Positions 8,605 through 17,932 are shown, numbered from the stretch's first letter. The stretch is 64,000 nucleotides of DNA from Jeotgalicoccus marinus DSM 19772 (GCF_000425825.1 NZ_AUEE01000005.1:62001-126000), one strand, 5' to 3'. Translations and numbers: made by a program. Notes: generated by a model not told the origin, from the sequence alone.

Positions 8605-9314
8605 AGATACTCTTGATTGGTTACGGGACGATGAATCAAATTGTTAGTCGTCTCGCTAAGGAAAAGGGACATGAGATTGTCGGTGTGATTTCATCATCGA
8701 CAGATATCTACCCTAATTTTACGAGTATTGATGAAGCGGGTGCAGATGTTGCAATTGATTTTTCAAATCCTGAAAGATTGATTCCTTTGATTTCAGAAGA
8801 CTTTAAAACCCCACTCGTCGTTGCAACGACAGGATCTAAAGAAGAGATTGTCAGCTTACTAAAAAAGAGAGCTGAATCGTCTCCTGTGTTCTTTAGTGCC
8901 AATATGAGTTATGGTGTAAATGTCTTAAATAATTTACTTAAAAAAGCCTTAAGTGAATTGAATGACTATGACCTAGAATTAGTTGAGCGTCACCATAATA
9001 AAAAGGTCGACGCGCCGAGTGGTACTTTAGTTAAACTGTTAGATACAGCACTTGAAGAAAGACCTGGGAGCTATCCAGTTTACGATCGATCCAGTGCTAG
9101 ATCACCACGCAGTAAAGAAGAGATTGGAGTTAGTGCCATTCGCGGTGGTACGATTGTCGGTACCCATGACGCAATATTTGCAGGTCATGATGAGGTTATT
9201 GAACTGAGACACACCGCCCAGTCAAAAGATATCTTTGCAAACGGTGCAATCAAGGCAGCAGAGGCTTTGATTCATAAAGAAAATGGATTTTATAACTACA
9301 ACAATTTATTTTAA
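8601..9314 (+). CDS. dapB: 4-hydroxy-tetrahydrodipicolinate reductase (237 aa)
   Basis: NAD(P)H-dependent reductase acting after DapA. The N-terminal nucleotide-binding motif is shortened ([12 protein letters not shown]), and the family signature [14 protein letters not shown], carrying the active-site His and Lys, is complete. The protein is short, as in staphylococci (about 240 residues). The ATG overlaps the dapA stop (ATGA). Confidence 0.94.
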   Translation: MKILLIGYGTMNQIVSRLAKEKGHEIVGVISSSTDIYPNFTSIDEAGADVAIDFSNPERLIPLISEDFKTPLVVATTGSKEEIVSLLKKRAESSPVFFSANMSYGVNVLNNLLKKALSELNDYDLELVERHHNKKVDAPSGTLVKLLDTALEERPGSYPVYDRSSARSPRSKEEIGVSAIRGGTIVGTHDAIFAGHDEVIELRHTAQSKDIFANGAIKAAEALIHKENGFYNYNNLF

Positions 9315-9328
9315 GGAGAAATTTACAC

Positions 9329-10042
9329 ATGGAGAAATTTACAGCAGAAGAACTTATTAATTACATTTCAGAGGCAGAGAAAGAAACGCCATTAAAGATA
9401 TATATCAATGGAGATTTTTCTGATGTCACTTTTGATGCGTCATTTAAAGTATTTGGTACGAATGAATCTAAAACAATTTTTGCCGACTCAAAAGATTGGC
9501 AAGCCTTTTACCCTTCAATTGAAGACAAGGTAACGGACATTGTCGTAGAACAAGATCGTCGTAACTCAGCCATTCCACTCATGGACCTAACGAATACAAA
9601 TGCACGTATTGAACCCGGTGCTTTCATTCGTGAACATGCAGTCATCGAAGATGGTGCGGTAGTCATGATGGGTGCTTCTATTAATATTGGTGCTATCGTT
9701 GGTGAGGGTACAATGATTGATATGAACGCTGTTTTAGGTGGCCGTGCGACGACAGGTAAAAATGTTCACGTCGGTGCTGGAGCAGTACTTGCTGGGGTGA
9801 TTGAACCGCCAAGTGCCTCACCTGTTGTCATTGAAGACGATGTATTAATCGGTGCGAACGCTGTAATTTTAGAAGGTGTTACAGTCGGACAAGGCTCAAT
9901 TGTTGCAGCTGGGGCAATTGTTACTGAAGATGTACCTGCAGGTTCAGTCGTTGCAGGCACACCGGCAAAGGTCATCAAACAAGCAAGTGAAGTGACTGAT
10001 TCAAAAAAAGAAATCGTTCAAGCACTCAGAAAGTTGAAATAA
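9329..10042 (+). CDS. dapD: Tetrahydrodipicolinate N-acetyltransferase (237 aa)
   Basis: It acetylates tetrahydrodipicolinate, fixing this as the acetylase variant of the DAP pathway. The C-terminal half (about 85-215) is a left-handed beta-helix of hexapeptide repeats, for example [19 protein letters not shown] and [13 protein letters not shown]. The gene is also called dapH in Bacillus. AAGGAG precedes the ATG, 14 bp after dapB. Confidence 0.93.
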   Translation: MEKFTAEELINYISEAEKETPLKIYINGDFSDVTFDASFKVFGTNESKTIFADSKDWQAFYPSIEDKVTDIVVEQDRRNSAIPLMDLTNTNARIEPGAFIREHAVIEDGAVVMMGASINIGAIVGEGTMIDMNAVLGGRATTGKNVHVGAGAVLAGVIEPPSASPVVIEDDVLIGANAVILEGVTVGQGSIVAAGAIVTEDVPAGSVVAGTPAKVIKQASEVTDSKKEIVQALRKLK

Positions 10043-10043
10043 G

Positions 10044-11195
10044 ATGACGATAGTATCAAATGAAGAACTAGAGTTTGTTATTAAACATAGAAGACATTTA
10101 CATCAACACCCGGAGCTCAGTATGGAGGAATTCGAGACGACTGAATATATTATCAGTGTTCTTGAGGCACTTGATGTGCCCTACTACCGAGTGCTAGAGA
10201 CCGGTGTGATTGCTGAGTTAAAAGGTAATAGTGATAAAATCCTTGGCTTTAGAGCTGATATTGATGCCCTACCAATTCAAGAAGTCAATGAAGTTTCTTA
10301 TAAGAGCACAGTTGATAATGTAATGCATGCATGTGGCCATGATGGCCACACGACTGCCCTCTTACTCTTTATAAAGCGGATGAAAAAAGTGTTTGATCAA
10401 GGGAAATTAAAACACAATTGTGTCTTTATTTTTCAACCGAGTGAAGAAAGTAACGCAGGTGCAAATCTTTTACTTAAGGCATGGGAGAATAGACCGGAAT
10501 TTGATGCCATATTTGGCATTCATTTAATGCCAGATGAACTAGAAGGTACAGCGCACTATAGGGATGAAGAATTAACTGCGAGTGCGAATGAGTTCCACTT
10601 TACAGTTGATGGTACAAGTGCGCACGTGGCTCAAAAACATCAAGGGCGTTCTGCACTTGAGGCAATCATTAAAATTGCCAATGAAGTTTCAAATATTCAA
10701 CAGTTCCACCTGGATGGTTTAAATAGAAATATTGTACACATGGGTGAACTACAAGCAGGAGAAGCAATTAATACAGTACCAGCTAAAGCTTCTCTTAGAG
10801 GAACAATACGTACTTATGAAGAAGCGGATTTAAGTCAGATTAAAACACAGATGGCTAAAATAAAAGAAGCTTCTGAGCTACTCTACGGTGTGAGAACAGA
10901 TTTAGCATATAATAGTGGGTATCCTGCGGTAAGAAATAATGGAAGTCTTAAAAGTTTAGTAGAAAAATCCTTATCGTCAATCGGCATGGAAGTGAATGAC
11001 ATGGAAAAACCTTACTTATTCGGTGAAGATTTTTCATTCTACGGAGAAATCGCACCGGCGTATTTTGTTTTTATCGGTTCGAGAAATATCGATCAAGGTT
11101 TCGTTACAGGACTACACACCAATACTTTTAACTTTGATGAACGTGTCCTGATTGATGTAGCGAACTACTATGAAGCAATTTTAAATCACTATTAA
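10044..11195 (+). CDS. dapL: N-acetyldiaminopimelate deacetylase, M20 family (383 aa)
   Basis: It removes the acetyl group from N-acetyl-LL-diaminopimelate. M20 metallohydrolase landmarks: HRRHLHQHPELSMEE near the N-terminus, GFRADIDALPIQE, and the metal-binding CGHDGHT. Staphylococcal genomes often label this position hipO or amaA; the place directly after dapD supports the DAP role over a general amidohydrolase. The start is 1 bp after the dapD stop, so translation is probably coupled. Confidence 0.87.
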   Translation: MTIVSNEELEFVIKHRRHLHQHPELSMEEFETTEYIISVLEALDVPYYRVLETGVIAELKGNSDKILGFRADIDALPIQEVNEVSYKSTVDNVMHACGHDGHTTALLLFIKRMKKVFDQGKLKHNCVFIFQPSEESNAGANLLLKAWENRPEFDAIFGIHLMPDELEGTAHYRDEELTASANEFHFTVDGTSAHVAQKHQGRSALEAIIKIANEVSNIQQFHLDGLNRNIVHMGELQAGEAINTVPAKASLRGTIRTYEEADLSQIKTQMAKIKEASELLYGVRTDLAYNSGYPAVRNNGSLKSLVEKSLSSIGMEVNDMEKPYLFGEDFSFYGEIAPAYFVFIGSRNIDQGFVTGLHTNTFNFDERVLIDVANYYEAILNHY

Positions 11196-11213
11196 CGGTC
11201 AGGAGTGGCGAAT

Positions 11214-12284
11214 ATGGGCGGTGTATTTCAAGTCGATCAGGCTGAATTTATTGAACAAGCAAAACAATTTCAGCTAGAGGGTCAAACAATTGCAGTTGTA
11301 AAAAATAATGCATATAACTATGGTTTAGACTTCGCGGTAAAGGCCTTTGCCATAGCAGGCATAGATTATTTTGCAACGACTTCAATTGAAGATGCAATTT
11401 ATATCAGAAAAATTTGTGGGCAGAAGGTTAATATCTTTCTCCTAAACCCGACAACTGATTTTAAACAGGTCAAACAGCATCGACTTGAGATTACCCTACC
11501 TTCTCTTGACTATTATATGTCCTATAAGCATGACTTAGTGGACATTGACTTACATATTGAATTCGAGGGACTATTTAAGCGCTCAGGATTCGCTAAAATC
11601 AATGAGGTCGAAGCATTTTTAAACGATGCAAAAGCGAATGATTTTGACTTAAATATTAAGGGACTATGGACACATTTCGGTTATGCCGATGAATTTGATG
11701 GTGTATACGAAAAGGAAAGACAGCTATGGCTGGATTTTGTAGAAGGTGTTTTTGAACTCGGGATTCATCCATCCGTTGTTCATGCACAAAATAGCGCGTC
11801 ATATATGCGTGATGGTCTGTTTAATAATCATAGTCATGTTCGATTAGGTATCGGCTTATATGGTTCTAAACCATTTGAATCATTAGACAGTAAAGACTTC
11901 ATTCAAAGTGTGTCTGTCACTGCCCCAATTGTCCAAATTAGGCAATTAAAAGCGGGTGAATCACTTGGTTATAGTAAAGCATTTACGGCGACTGAAGATT
12001 GTAAGGTCGCTATTGTTGATATCGGCTATGGTGATGGTATTTTAAGAGAAAGAATTAAACATGGCTGTGAAATTGGTGGTCGTTCATATGAGATTGTTGC
12101 CTTGATGATGAGTCACATGGCAGTCTTGGTTGATGATCACGTTAAGACGCACATGCCGGTTTACTTATATGGTAAGAGCCAAAGAATCGACCACTTTACA
12201 GCGCTAGGAGTCGGTGCAAACTCAGAACAACTCGGTGCTTTTAATTACAACTCGATGAGGAGAGAAATTATTTATGACGACTGA
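11214..12284 (+). CDS. alr2: Alanine racemase 2 (356 aa)
   Basis: PLP fold-type III racemase, most like staphylococcal Alr2, encoded within the lysine operon. The Schiff-base Lys is K30 in AVVKNNAYNYG. HAQNSAS, RLGIGLYGSKP and VDIGYGDGILR are the other core motifs. The family's usual CMDQ stretch is replaced by MMSHMAVLV, as in other Alr2 proteins. It may supply D-alanine, but the DAP context leaves another amino acid possible. The ATG at 11214 has AGGAG 8 bases ahead; the upstream GTG at 11205 lies inside that Shine-Dalgarno. Confidence 0.85.
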   Translation: MGGVFQVDQAEFIEQAKQFQLEGQTIAVVKNNAYNYGLDFAVKAFAIAGIDYFATTSIEDAIYIRKICGQKVNIFLLNPTTDFKQVKQHRLEITLPSLDYYMSYKHDLVDIDLHIEFEGLFKRSGFAKINEVEAFLNDAKANDFDLNIKGLWTHFGYADEFDGVYEKERQLWLDFVEGVFELGIHPSVVHAQNSASYMRDGLFNNHSHVRLGIGLYGSKPFESLDSKDFIQSVSVTAPIVQIRQLKAGESLGYSKAFTATEDCKVAIVDIGYGDGILRERIKHGCEIGGRSYEIVALMMSHMAVLVDDHVKTHMPVYLYGKSQRIDHFTALGVGANSEQLGAFNYNSMRREIIYDD

Positions 12285-13554
12285 ATACGAAAACGGACAA
12301 TTAATGATGCGAGGCCATAAAATCGCAGACCTTGCAAAAGAATATGGCACGCCGTTAATAATCTACGATGAAGATAAAATGACTTCAATGATGAATCAAT
12401 ATCATCAAATTTTTAAAAGTCATCAAGTCCCCTACTCAATTTCCTATGCCTCTAAAGCATTTTCAAGCATTCAGATGATCAAACTCCTAAAGCGTCAACA
12501 AATGGAATTGGACGTTGTATCAGTTGGAGAACTCTATACTGCAATAGAGGCAGGCTTTCCAGTAGAAGATATTCACTTTCATGGTAATAACAAGACGCCA
12601 TTTGAAATCGACTATGCGATTAAAGCTGGTGTACGATTTTTCATTATCGATGCGATAGATGAAATTGGCTTGATTAATGAGCTGGCTAAAGACCTATCTG
12701 AAACCGACCGAATCAATGTCTTAATTCGTATCAATCCAAGTGTTGAAGTCAATACACACGAGTATATTTCAACCGGCCAAGAAGACAGCAAATTTGGCTT
12801 ATCCTTATCGAACGGTGCAGCTAAAACGGCGATTGATTTGATTCAGAAAAGTGATCATTTAAGCTTTAAAGGTCTACACTACCATTTAGGCTCACAGCTG
12901 TCAGAGAGTCGACCGTTCATTAATGCGATTACCAATGTCTTTACTTGGCTAGATGAAGAAGATATTAATATTGAAATCTTAAACATGGGCGGCGGTTACG
13001 GTGTGAAATACACACAAGATGATGTGCGTTTTCCGATAGAGTCCGGATTTGATGAGATATTAACGCATTTAAAAGAAACTTTGGAAGCTTCTAATCGTCC
13101 AGTGCCTCACTTAATGATAGAACCAGGTCGTTCTATTACCGCAGAAGCTGGGCTTACAGTATATGAAGTGGGTACTATAAAAAATATCCATGGTATTAGT
13201 AAGTACGTATCCATCGATGGAGGTATGAGTGATCATATTCGTACGCCCCTTTACGGTGCAGAATACGAAGTTATTCCAGTAAAACTTAGCGATGATAACG
13301 CACAAGTCTCAACACATGTCGTCGGTAAATTATGTGAATCCGGTGATGTTATTGGTAAGCACAAGATATTACCGCACGACTTAAAACGTGGGGATTTCCT
13401 GGCCATTAAGTCAACAGGCGCCTACCATTACTCCATGGCTTCGAACTATAATCAAATGCAAAAACCAGCAGTGATTTTTGTTAGTGATTCAGGTGTTCGA
13501 GAAGTCATTAGACGTCAAAGTTTACCACAGTTAATAGAAAATGATGTGCGATGA
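12274..13554 (+). CDS. lysA: Diaminopimelate decarboxylase (426 aa)
   Basis: It decarboxylates meso-DAP to L-lysine, the last pathway step; staphylococcal peptidoglycan uses L-Lys. PLP Lys is K61 in SYASKAFSS. Other landmarks are HFHGNNKTPFEI, LHYHLGSQ, the glycine-rich GGGYGVKY, EPGRSI and LCESGDV. It overlaps alr2 by 11 bp, with GAGGAG inside the end of alr2. It closes the riboswitch-controlled operon and is followed by a strong terminator. No dedicated meso-DAP epimerase (dapF) is in the window. Confidence 0.95.
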   Translation: MTTEYENGQLMMRGHKIADLAKEYGTPLIIYDEDKMTSMMNQYHQIFKSHQVPYSISYASKAFSSIQMIKLLKRQQMELDVVSVGELYTAIEAGFPVEDIHFHGNNKTPFEIDYAIKAGVRFFIIDAIDEIGLINELAKDLSETDRINVLIRINPSVEVNTHEYISTGQEDSKFGLSLSNGAAKTAIDLIQKSDHLSFKGLHYHLGSQLSESRPFINAITNVFTWLDEEDINIEILNMGGGYGVKYTQDDVRFPIESGFDEILTHLKETLEASNRPVPHLMIEPGRSITAEAGLTVYEVGTIKNIHGISKYVSIDGGMSDHIRTPLYGAEYEVIPVKLSDDNAQVSTHVVGKLCESGDVIGKHKILPHDLKRGDFLAIKSTGAYHYSMASNYNQMQKPAVIFVSDSGVREVIRRQSLPQLIENDVR

Positions 13555-13558
13555 TGTC

Positions 13559-13592
13559 ACACCTCCAAATTGTTAAATTTGGAGGTGTTTTT
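13559..13592 (+). terminator. Terminator of the dap-lysA operon
   Basis: A perfect stem of about 13 bp (ACACCTCCAAATT / AATTTGGAGGTGT) with a 4-nt loop and five following T residues, starting 5 bp after the lysA stop. Confidence 0.88.
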
Positions 13593-13719
13593 CTGAGAAC
13601 ACTGAAGATTTGTTGAACAAATACGATCTCGCCTTTCGTATCATCATGAGCATACTACTCGTATACTCTGCGATTAGTATATTCTCGTCAATTATGGGTG
13701 GATTGCTTGGGTTAGTGTT

Positions 13720-14006
13720 GTTGGAATGGTGAAGAGATATCGACATACCCATTCTATTGAGTTGGAATGGTGAAGAGATATCGACATACCCATTCTATTG
13801 AGCTGGAATAGTGATGAGATATGGACATTCCCATTCTATTGATTTGGAATGGTGATGAGATATGGACATTCCCATTCTATTGATTTGGAATGGTGATGAG
13901 TTATCGTCATCACCATCCACATGAGTCAGAATGGTGATGAATTATCGACATCACCATCCACATGAGTCAGAACAGTGATGAGGGTCTGTCATCACCATCC
14001 AATCAA
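13720..14006. repeat. Seven tandem 41-bp units with internal dyads
   Basis: Units start at 13720, 13761, 13802, 13843, 13884, 13925 and 13966, each exactly 41 bp. Units 1-2 are identical apart from unit ends. Units 1-4 pair GAATGG with CCATTC. Units 5-6 instead pair ATGGTGATG(A) with (T)CATCACCAT (9-10 bp), and unit 7 pairs GTGATGA with TCATCAC. So the sequence drifts while each unit keeps a hairpin. The array lies between convergent lysA and the NERD pseudogene. The 125 bp between the lysA terminator and the array hold only a weak 40-codon hydrophobic reading frame. Confidence 0.9.
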
Positions 14007-14034
14007 CTTTCTCACTACTTTTCAGTTAATTCAT

Positions 14035-15015
14035 CTATTTAATATGGTTTTTATACCTAATATTAAAGTTGGGTGATTGAGTTGCCATATCAAAATTAAA
14101 GTATTTTAAGGTATAAGTGCTATGATTACCCTTTTTGTTTTGGAAACAATGCTCTAAAAGTACCCGCCTTACTACATCTGCGGAAATTTCATAATCAATA
14201 AAGGCCATCAAATCGTTTCTGGTCATTTCTTCTTTGTAGAACAAGAATTTATAGTCGCTCATTGCTCTCAGAAGATGCGTTTCATTACTTTCAATTGACC
14301 CACACTTATTACAGACAAGATGAAATCTTTTTCTATTTAAGTTAAAGTGACCACATGATCCGCAGTAAAGACCGATTTTTATGCGGGTTTTATCAGTTGA
14401 AGGGTTGAAATATGGATTTTCTACTGTATATTGGCTGAGCAAACGAGAAATGTAGTCAGCCTTATTCCCTAAACGCTGGCTTGAACGATTGAGCTGTCGG
14501 AAGTATTCACGCATGCCAGAGCGTAAAATAATCTTATTACAGTTTGAAGAATCATCGGTCCGTAGCACTAACGAGTCGTTAGGAAATACCAACTTCCCAC
14601 TTATATTAAAATCACTCTGCCCTGAATTTCTTAGATCCATTAATTTTCCTAGTGACCGGTTGAGTTGACTAAAAGCATCGTTTGGCAATTGATAGTTATT
14701 ATTGAACCAAGTGCCATTTTCAATTGTGTAATTCCCAGTAAAATTTTTAACTTCGTTACTAATAATGCCTTGGTCAGTGATGATAAGCGTGTCGTACTGG
14801 GTACAAGAATTACCAATCTGAAGATAAAGATCTCGGTATATGTACAAGTAATCATTACCCACACGGTCAAAAATCCTGTCATACAGGCACTCACCTTCAT
14901 AACCCTTTATAGCATTTTTGTATTTAACATCCTCACTTTTCGTTAATTTAACACGTCAATTCAAGGCTTCATAATGTAGTAATTTATGGGGTTTATTTCT
15001 ACTATTTATAAAAAT
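14035..15015 (-). pseudogene. NERD-domain protein interrupted by an in-frame stop
   Basis: The readable part (from a GTG at 14862, 275 aa) contains the nuclease-related domain core DTLIITDQGIISNEVKNFTG and a C-terminal zinc-ribbon-like region (CGSCGHF then CNKCGS). The same frame continues upstream with conserved NERD N-terminal sequence (KGYEGECLYDRIFDR) but has no usual start. Beyond a TGA at 14956-14958 it goes on with NKPHKLLHYEAL back to an ATT at 15015-15013, which has an excellent AGGAGGG (15022-15028) six bases ahead. A CGA-to-TGA change plus loss of the start would explain this. A shortened product from the GTG cannot be excluded. Confidence 0.75.
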
Positions 15016-15195
15016 TACTATCCCTCCTAAAAGTCCATCTACTCTAAATATACGAAAAAAAAGCAGCTTTTCTTTTTTTCGGACAAGTTTATACAAATTT
15101 TATAAAATTACTTAAGTTTTCACCTCTCTTAACCGATAAAAGTTAAACTTCCCCAAAAATTTATTTCAATAAGTCTTACTTAAGTAAATAAGCAC

Positions 15196-15226
15196 AAAAA
15201 AATAGGACCCCAATAATTGGGATCCT
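15196..15226 (-). terminator. Terminator of cspA
   Basis: On the minus strand, AGGATCCCAAT pairs with ATTGGGGTCCT (one G-U pair) and is followed by a run of seven T (15196-15202). Confidence 0.82.
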
Positions 15227-15262
15227 GTAGTTTACAAATTATTCTAATGAATCAATTTATAA

Positions 15263-15463
15263 TTATAGTTTAGCAACGTTAGCAGCTTGTGGACCGCGGT
15301 CGCCTTCAACTACTTCAAATTCTACTTCTTGACCTTCTTCAAGTGATTTGTAACCTTCTTGGTTAATAGCTGAGAAGTGTACGAATACATCGTTTTCGCC
15401 TTCAACTTCGATGAAGCCGAAACCTTTTTCTGCGTTAAACCATTTTACTGTACCTTGTTTCAT
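15263..15463 (-). CDS. cspA: Cold shock protein CspA (66 aa)
   Basis: A single-domain OB-fold RNA chaperone. Both RNA-binding motifs are present: KGFGFI (RNP1) and VFVHFS (RNP2). Length (66) is standard. The start is the ATG at 15463, with TTTTGGAGGA ahead of it; the open frame extends 11 codons further but lacks a ribosome site. It has its own near-consensus promoter, a structured 5'-UTR of about 50 nt and a terminator, so it is monocistronic. Confidence 0.97.
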   Translation of the reverse strand: MKQGTVKWFNAEKGFGFIEVEGENDVFVHFSAINQEGYKSLEEGQEVEFEVVEGDRGPQAANVAKL

Positions 15464-15487
15464 TAATAAAATCCTCCAAAAGACGTT

Positions 15488-15518
15488 AATTATCAATAAG
15501 CATAACTTACTGATAATT
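15488..15518 (-). promoter_or_regulatory. 13-bp hairpin at the 5' end of the cspA leader
   Basis: AATTATCAGTAAG pairs with CTTATTGATAATT (13 bp, one G-U) around a TTATG loop. It begins at or within a few bases of the predicted transcript start and ends 24 nt before the cspA start. In S. aureus a leader hairpin of cspA is reported to be cut by RNase III and bound by CspA itself; this stem is a plausible equivalent. Confidence 0.7.
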
Positions 15519-15521
15519 CAT

Positions 15522-15550
15522 ATTATACAAGAAGGATTGTTATATTGCAA
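15522..15550 (-). promoter_or_regulatory. Promoter of cspA
   Basis: On the minus strand, TTGCAA (15545-15550), a 17-bp spacer and a perfect TATAAT (15522-15527). Predicted transcript start is near 15515. Confidence 0.82.
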
Positions 15551-15571
15551 TCTCATTTTCAGGACTTTTCT

Positions 15572-15874
15572 TTAATTGTCTTCATAGTTGAAAAATTCAT
15601 TATTTTTAGTCATCAATGGCGTATAGTAAATTTGCATATCTTCTTCGCAGTCTTCGCAATACTCTATATCACAAGCATTGAAAAAAGCAATAATATTATA
15701 TTTTCCTGTTATATGGCTATTATACTTTTGTTTCATCTCGCCGATGATTGTATTGTATGTGTGCAAGAGATTATTTAAGTCAGTCGCCTGATACCGTTTG
15801 ATGATATCTTCTTGCCAACCATCAAATAGCCACCAACCTTCATAATCAGCCTTTATGATTACAACTTCATACAT
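15572..15874 (-). CDS. DUF1033 family protein (100 aa)
   Basis: A small soluble protein with the family opening (VVIIKADYEGWWLFDGW) and a CDIEYCEDCEED cluster near residues 68-79, whose three Cys could bind metal. Similar proteins are found near cspA in staphylococci. The function is unknown. The ATG at 15874 begins the conserved N-terminus. It reads towards cspA on the same strand, but cspA has its own promoter in between. Confidence 0.8.
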   Translation of the reverse strand: MYEVVIIKADYEGWWLFDGWQEDIIKRYQATDLNNLLHTYNTIIGEMKQKYNSHITGKYNIIAFFNACDIEYCEDCEEDMQIYYTPLMTKNNEFFNYEDN

Positions 15875-15997
15875 GTTTAAAACTCCATTTCACTAGCCTA
15901 TCGTTGAAATCATTATAAACGCGAATAATTAGCATTATCAAGCATTACGCTTTATAATTGTAATAAATAGCCACATTTTATTAAGGAGTTTTGAACG

Positions 15998-16723
15998 ATG
16001 AAAGGTAACTATTCTCATTTCATTGCTTCTGTGATCGCCGTACCTATAGGACTGATTACCTGGGTACTCTCCTCAAACATATTTGACATTCATATGTTTC
16101 TCGATGTAGTGCTAGGTATAGGTGGTTTTGGTGCATCCTACCTCCCCTCACATCGAATCGCTCACAATAAGCATTTAGAAGAAATAAACTTAACGAATAG
16201 TGAATATAAATATATCAAGAGCCAGTTACATCAGGTTGATGAACAGATGAAAAGGCTGAGATCCAGCTATATGAATATTCGTTCGATCAAAGATGCAAAA
16301 TTAATTTTTGAAATCAATAGAATAATTAAAACAATCATATCTTCAGTTGAAGAAGAGCCTCGGAAGTTTTATCGAGGTCAACAGTTCTTTCACTCTAACT
16401 TAGAGTCTGCAGTTAATACGATTGAAAAGTATTTATATTTATATAAGATGCCGGGTAAATCTAAAAATGAACGTATCCAATTACATGAAACCCGCCTTTC
16501 GCTATTAGAGCTGAAAAGAACTTTACAATCGAATTTATCTTACATGAATCAAGCGAGTTATAATGATCTCGATATAGAAAGAGAAATTATTAGAAGAAAT
16601 GCATCGAGATCAAAAAAACGCCAAGCAATGTTAGGTAACAAGCTTGATAAGGAAAAAGTAAATCTAAAACGTGAAGAAAAAGAAGAAATACTATATCGAG
16701 GTGAACAGAATGACGGAAGATAA
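15998..16723 (+). CDS. xpaC: XpaC family protein (241 aa)
   Basis: Two hydrophobic segments lie at the N-terminus (about 8-27 and 33-48), followed by a long, charged, mostly helical cytoplasmic region (about 60-241). It matches the XpaC family (annotated for 5-bromo-4-chloroindolyl phosphate hydrolysis), which occurs as a pair with TelA. The real activity is unclear. AAGGAG lies 9 bases before the ATG. It overlaps telA by 14 bp. Confidence 0.82.
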   Translation: MKGNYSHFIASVIAVPIGLITWVLSSNIFDIHMFLDVVLGIGGFGASYLPSHRIAHNKHLEEINLTNSEYKYIKSQLHQVDEQMKRLRSSYMNIRSIKDAKLIFEINRIIKTIISSVEEEPRKFYRGQQFFHSNLESAVNTIEKYLYLYKMPGKSKNERIQLHETRLSLLELKRTLQSNLSYMNQASYNDLDIEREIIRRNASRSKKRQAMLGNKLDKEKVNLKREEKEEILYRGEQNDGR

Positions 16724-17903
16724 CTTAAAAAATGAACTATTAAAAGACCCATTTAAAAGTATAAATGAACCTGGTGAACAGGATGACTTCGTACTCCAAA
16801 AGGAAGTTCAACCAGAGACAAATAGTCAATCTAATTCAGTACTGACGACTTTTCAAGATCAGTTCTCAGAAGAGGATTTAAAGACAATCAAAGACATCAA
16901 AAACAAGATTCAACCGCTTGATAACGATGCCTTGATTACTTACGGTGCGAATGCACAGCAGGCAATGTCTAAGTTCTCTCACCAAATGTTAAATGAGGTT
17001 CAATCAAAAGATGTTGGGCCGATCGGTGATACGCTTGAAGATTTGATGAAGAAGCTTAAAGAGATTGACCCTGAAGAGTTAACGAATGAAAAAAGTAACA
17101 TCTTTAAGCGTATGTTCGGTAAAGTCAAACGCTCAGTCAATGAGATGATCTCAAAACACCAAAGTATTGCTTCACAAGTAGATCGTATCTCAATCCAACT
17201 TGAACATGCTAAAGAAGTATTGGTTAAAGATGTGAACATGTTAGATGGTCTTTATAACCAAAACAAAGATTACTTTGATGCCATTAATATTTATATTGCA
17301 GCGGCTGAACTTAAAAAAGAAGAGCTTGAAAATGAAGAGCTACCAAGACTTAAAAAGAAAGCAAATGAATCGAATAACCAGATGGATGTTCAAGATGTGA
17401 ATGATATGATGCAGTATGTAAATCGTCTTGAAAAACGTATACACGATTTAAAACTGTCTAGACAAATCACATTACAATCTGCACCTCAAATTCGTATGAT
17501 TCAAAATATTAATCAGACCTTAGCGGAGAAAATTCAGAGTTCAATTTTGACTTCTATTCCATTATGGAAGAATCAAATGGCGATTGCCCTGACCCTACTT
17601 CGTCAAGAATCGGCATCTAAGGCACAACAAGAAGTGACGAATACAACCAATGACTTATTAACGAAGAATAGCGAAATGCTTAGACAAAATTCACTGAGAA
17701 CAGCAACTGAAAATGAACGTGGTATTGTAGATATTGAGACATTGAAACTGACTCAGGAGAATCTTGTATCCACAATTGAAGAAACATTAAAAATTCAGTC
17801 CGAAGGTTCACAGAAGCGTAAATCAGCTGAGGCTGAACTTGTAACAATGGAAAAAGAATTGAAGGAACGACTCTTACAATTAAAAGATGAATATAGATAT
17901 TAA
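16710..17903 (+). CDS. telA: TelA-like toxic anion resistance family protein (397 aa)
   Basis: A soluble, strongly helical protein of the TelA/KlaA family. Family members are linked to tellurite and cell-envelope stress tolerance, without a defined mechanism. Landmarks include YGANAQQAMSKFS (about 70-85) and SAPQIRMIQNINQTLAEKIQSS. The ATG at 16710, with GAGGTG upstream, is chosen over the ORF start at 16671. It forms a two-gene operon with xpaC. Confidence 0.87.
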   Translation: MTEDNLKNELLKDPFKSINEPGEQDDFVLQKEVQPETNSQSNSVLTTFQDQFSEEDLKTIKDIKNKIQPLDNDALITYGANAQQAMSKFSHQMLNEVQSKDVGPIGDTLEDLMKKLKEIDPEELTNEKSNIFKRMFGKVKRSVNEMISKHQSIASQVDRISIQLEHAKEVLVKDVNMLDGLYNQNKDYFDAINIYIAAAELKKEELENEELPRLKKKANESNNQMDVQDVNDMMQYVNRLEKRIHDLKLSRQITLQSAPQIRMIQNINQTLAEKIQSSILTSIPLWKNQMAIALTLLRQESASKAQQEVTNTTNDLLTKNSEMLRQNSLRTATENERGIVDIETLKLTQENLVSTIEETLKIQSEGSQKRKSAEAELVTMEKELKERLLQLKDEYRY

Positions 17904-17932
17904 TTAATAACTATAATAATCGACACAAAAAT

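Noticed and set aside
14649-14900. 83-codon frame over the NERD gene N-terminus, considered as a frameshifted N-terminal piece
   Set aside because: The conserved NERD residues continue upstream in the same frame as the main part, not in this one.
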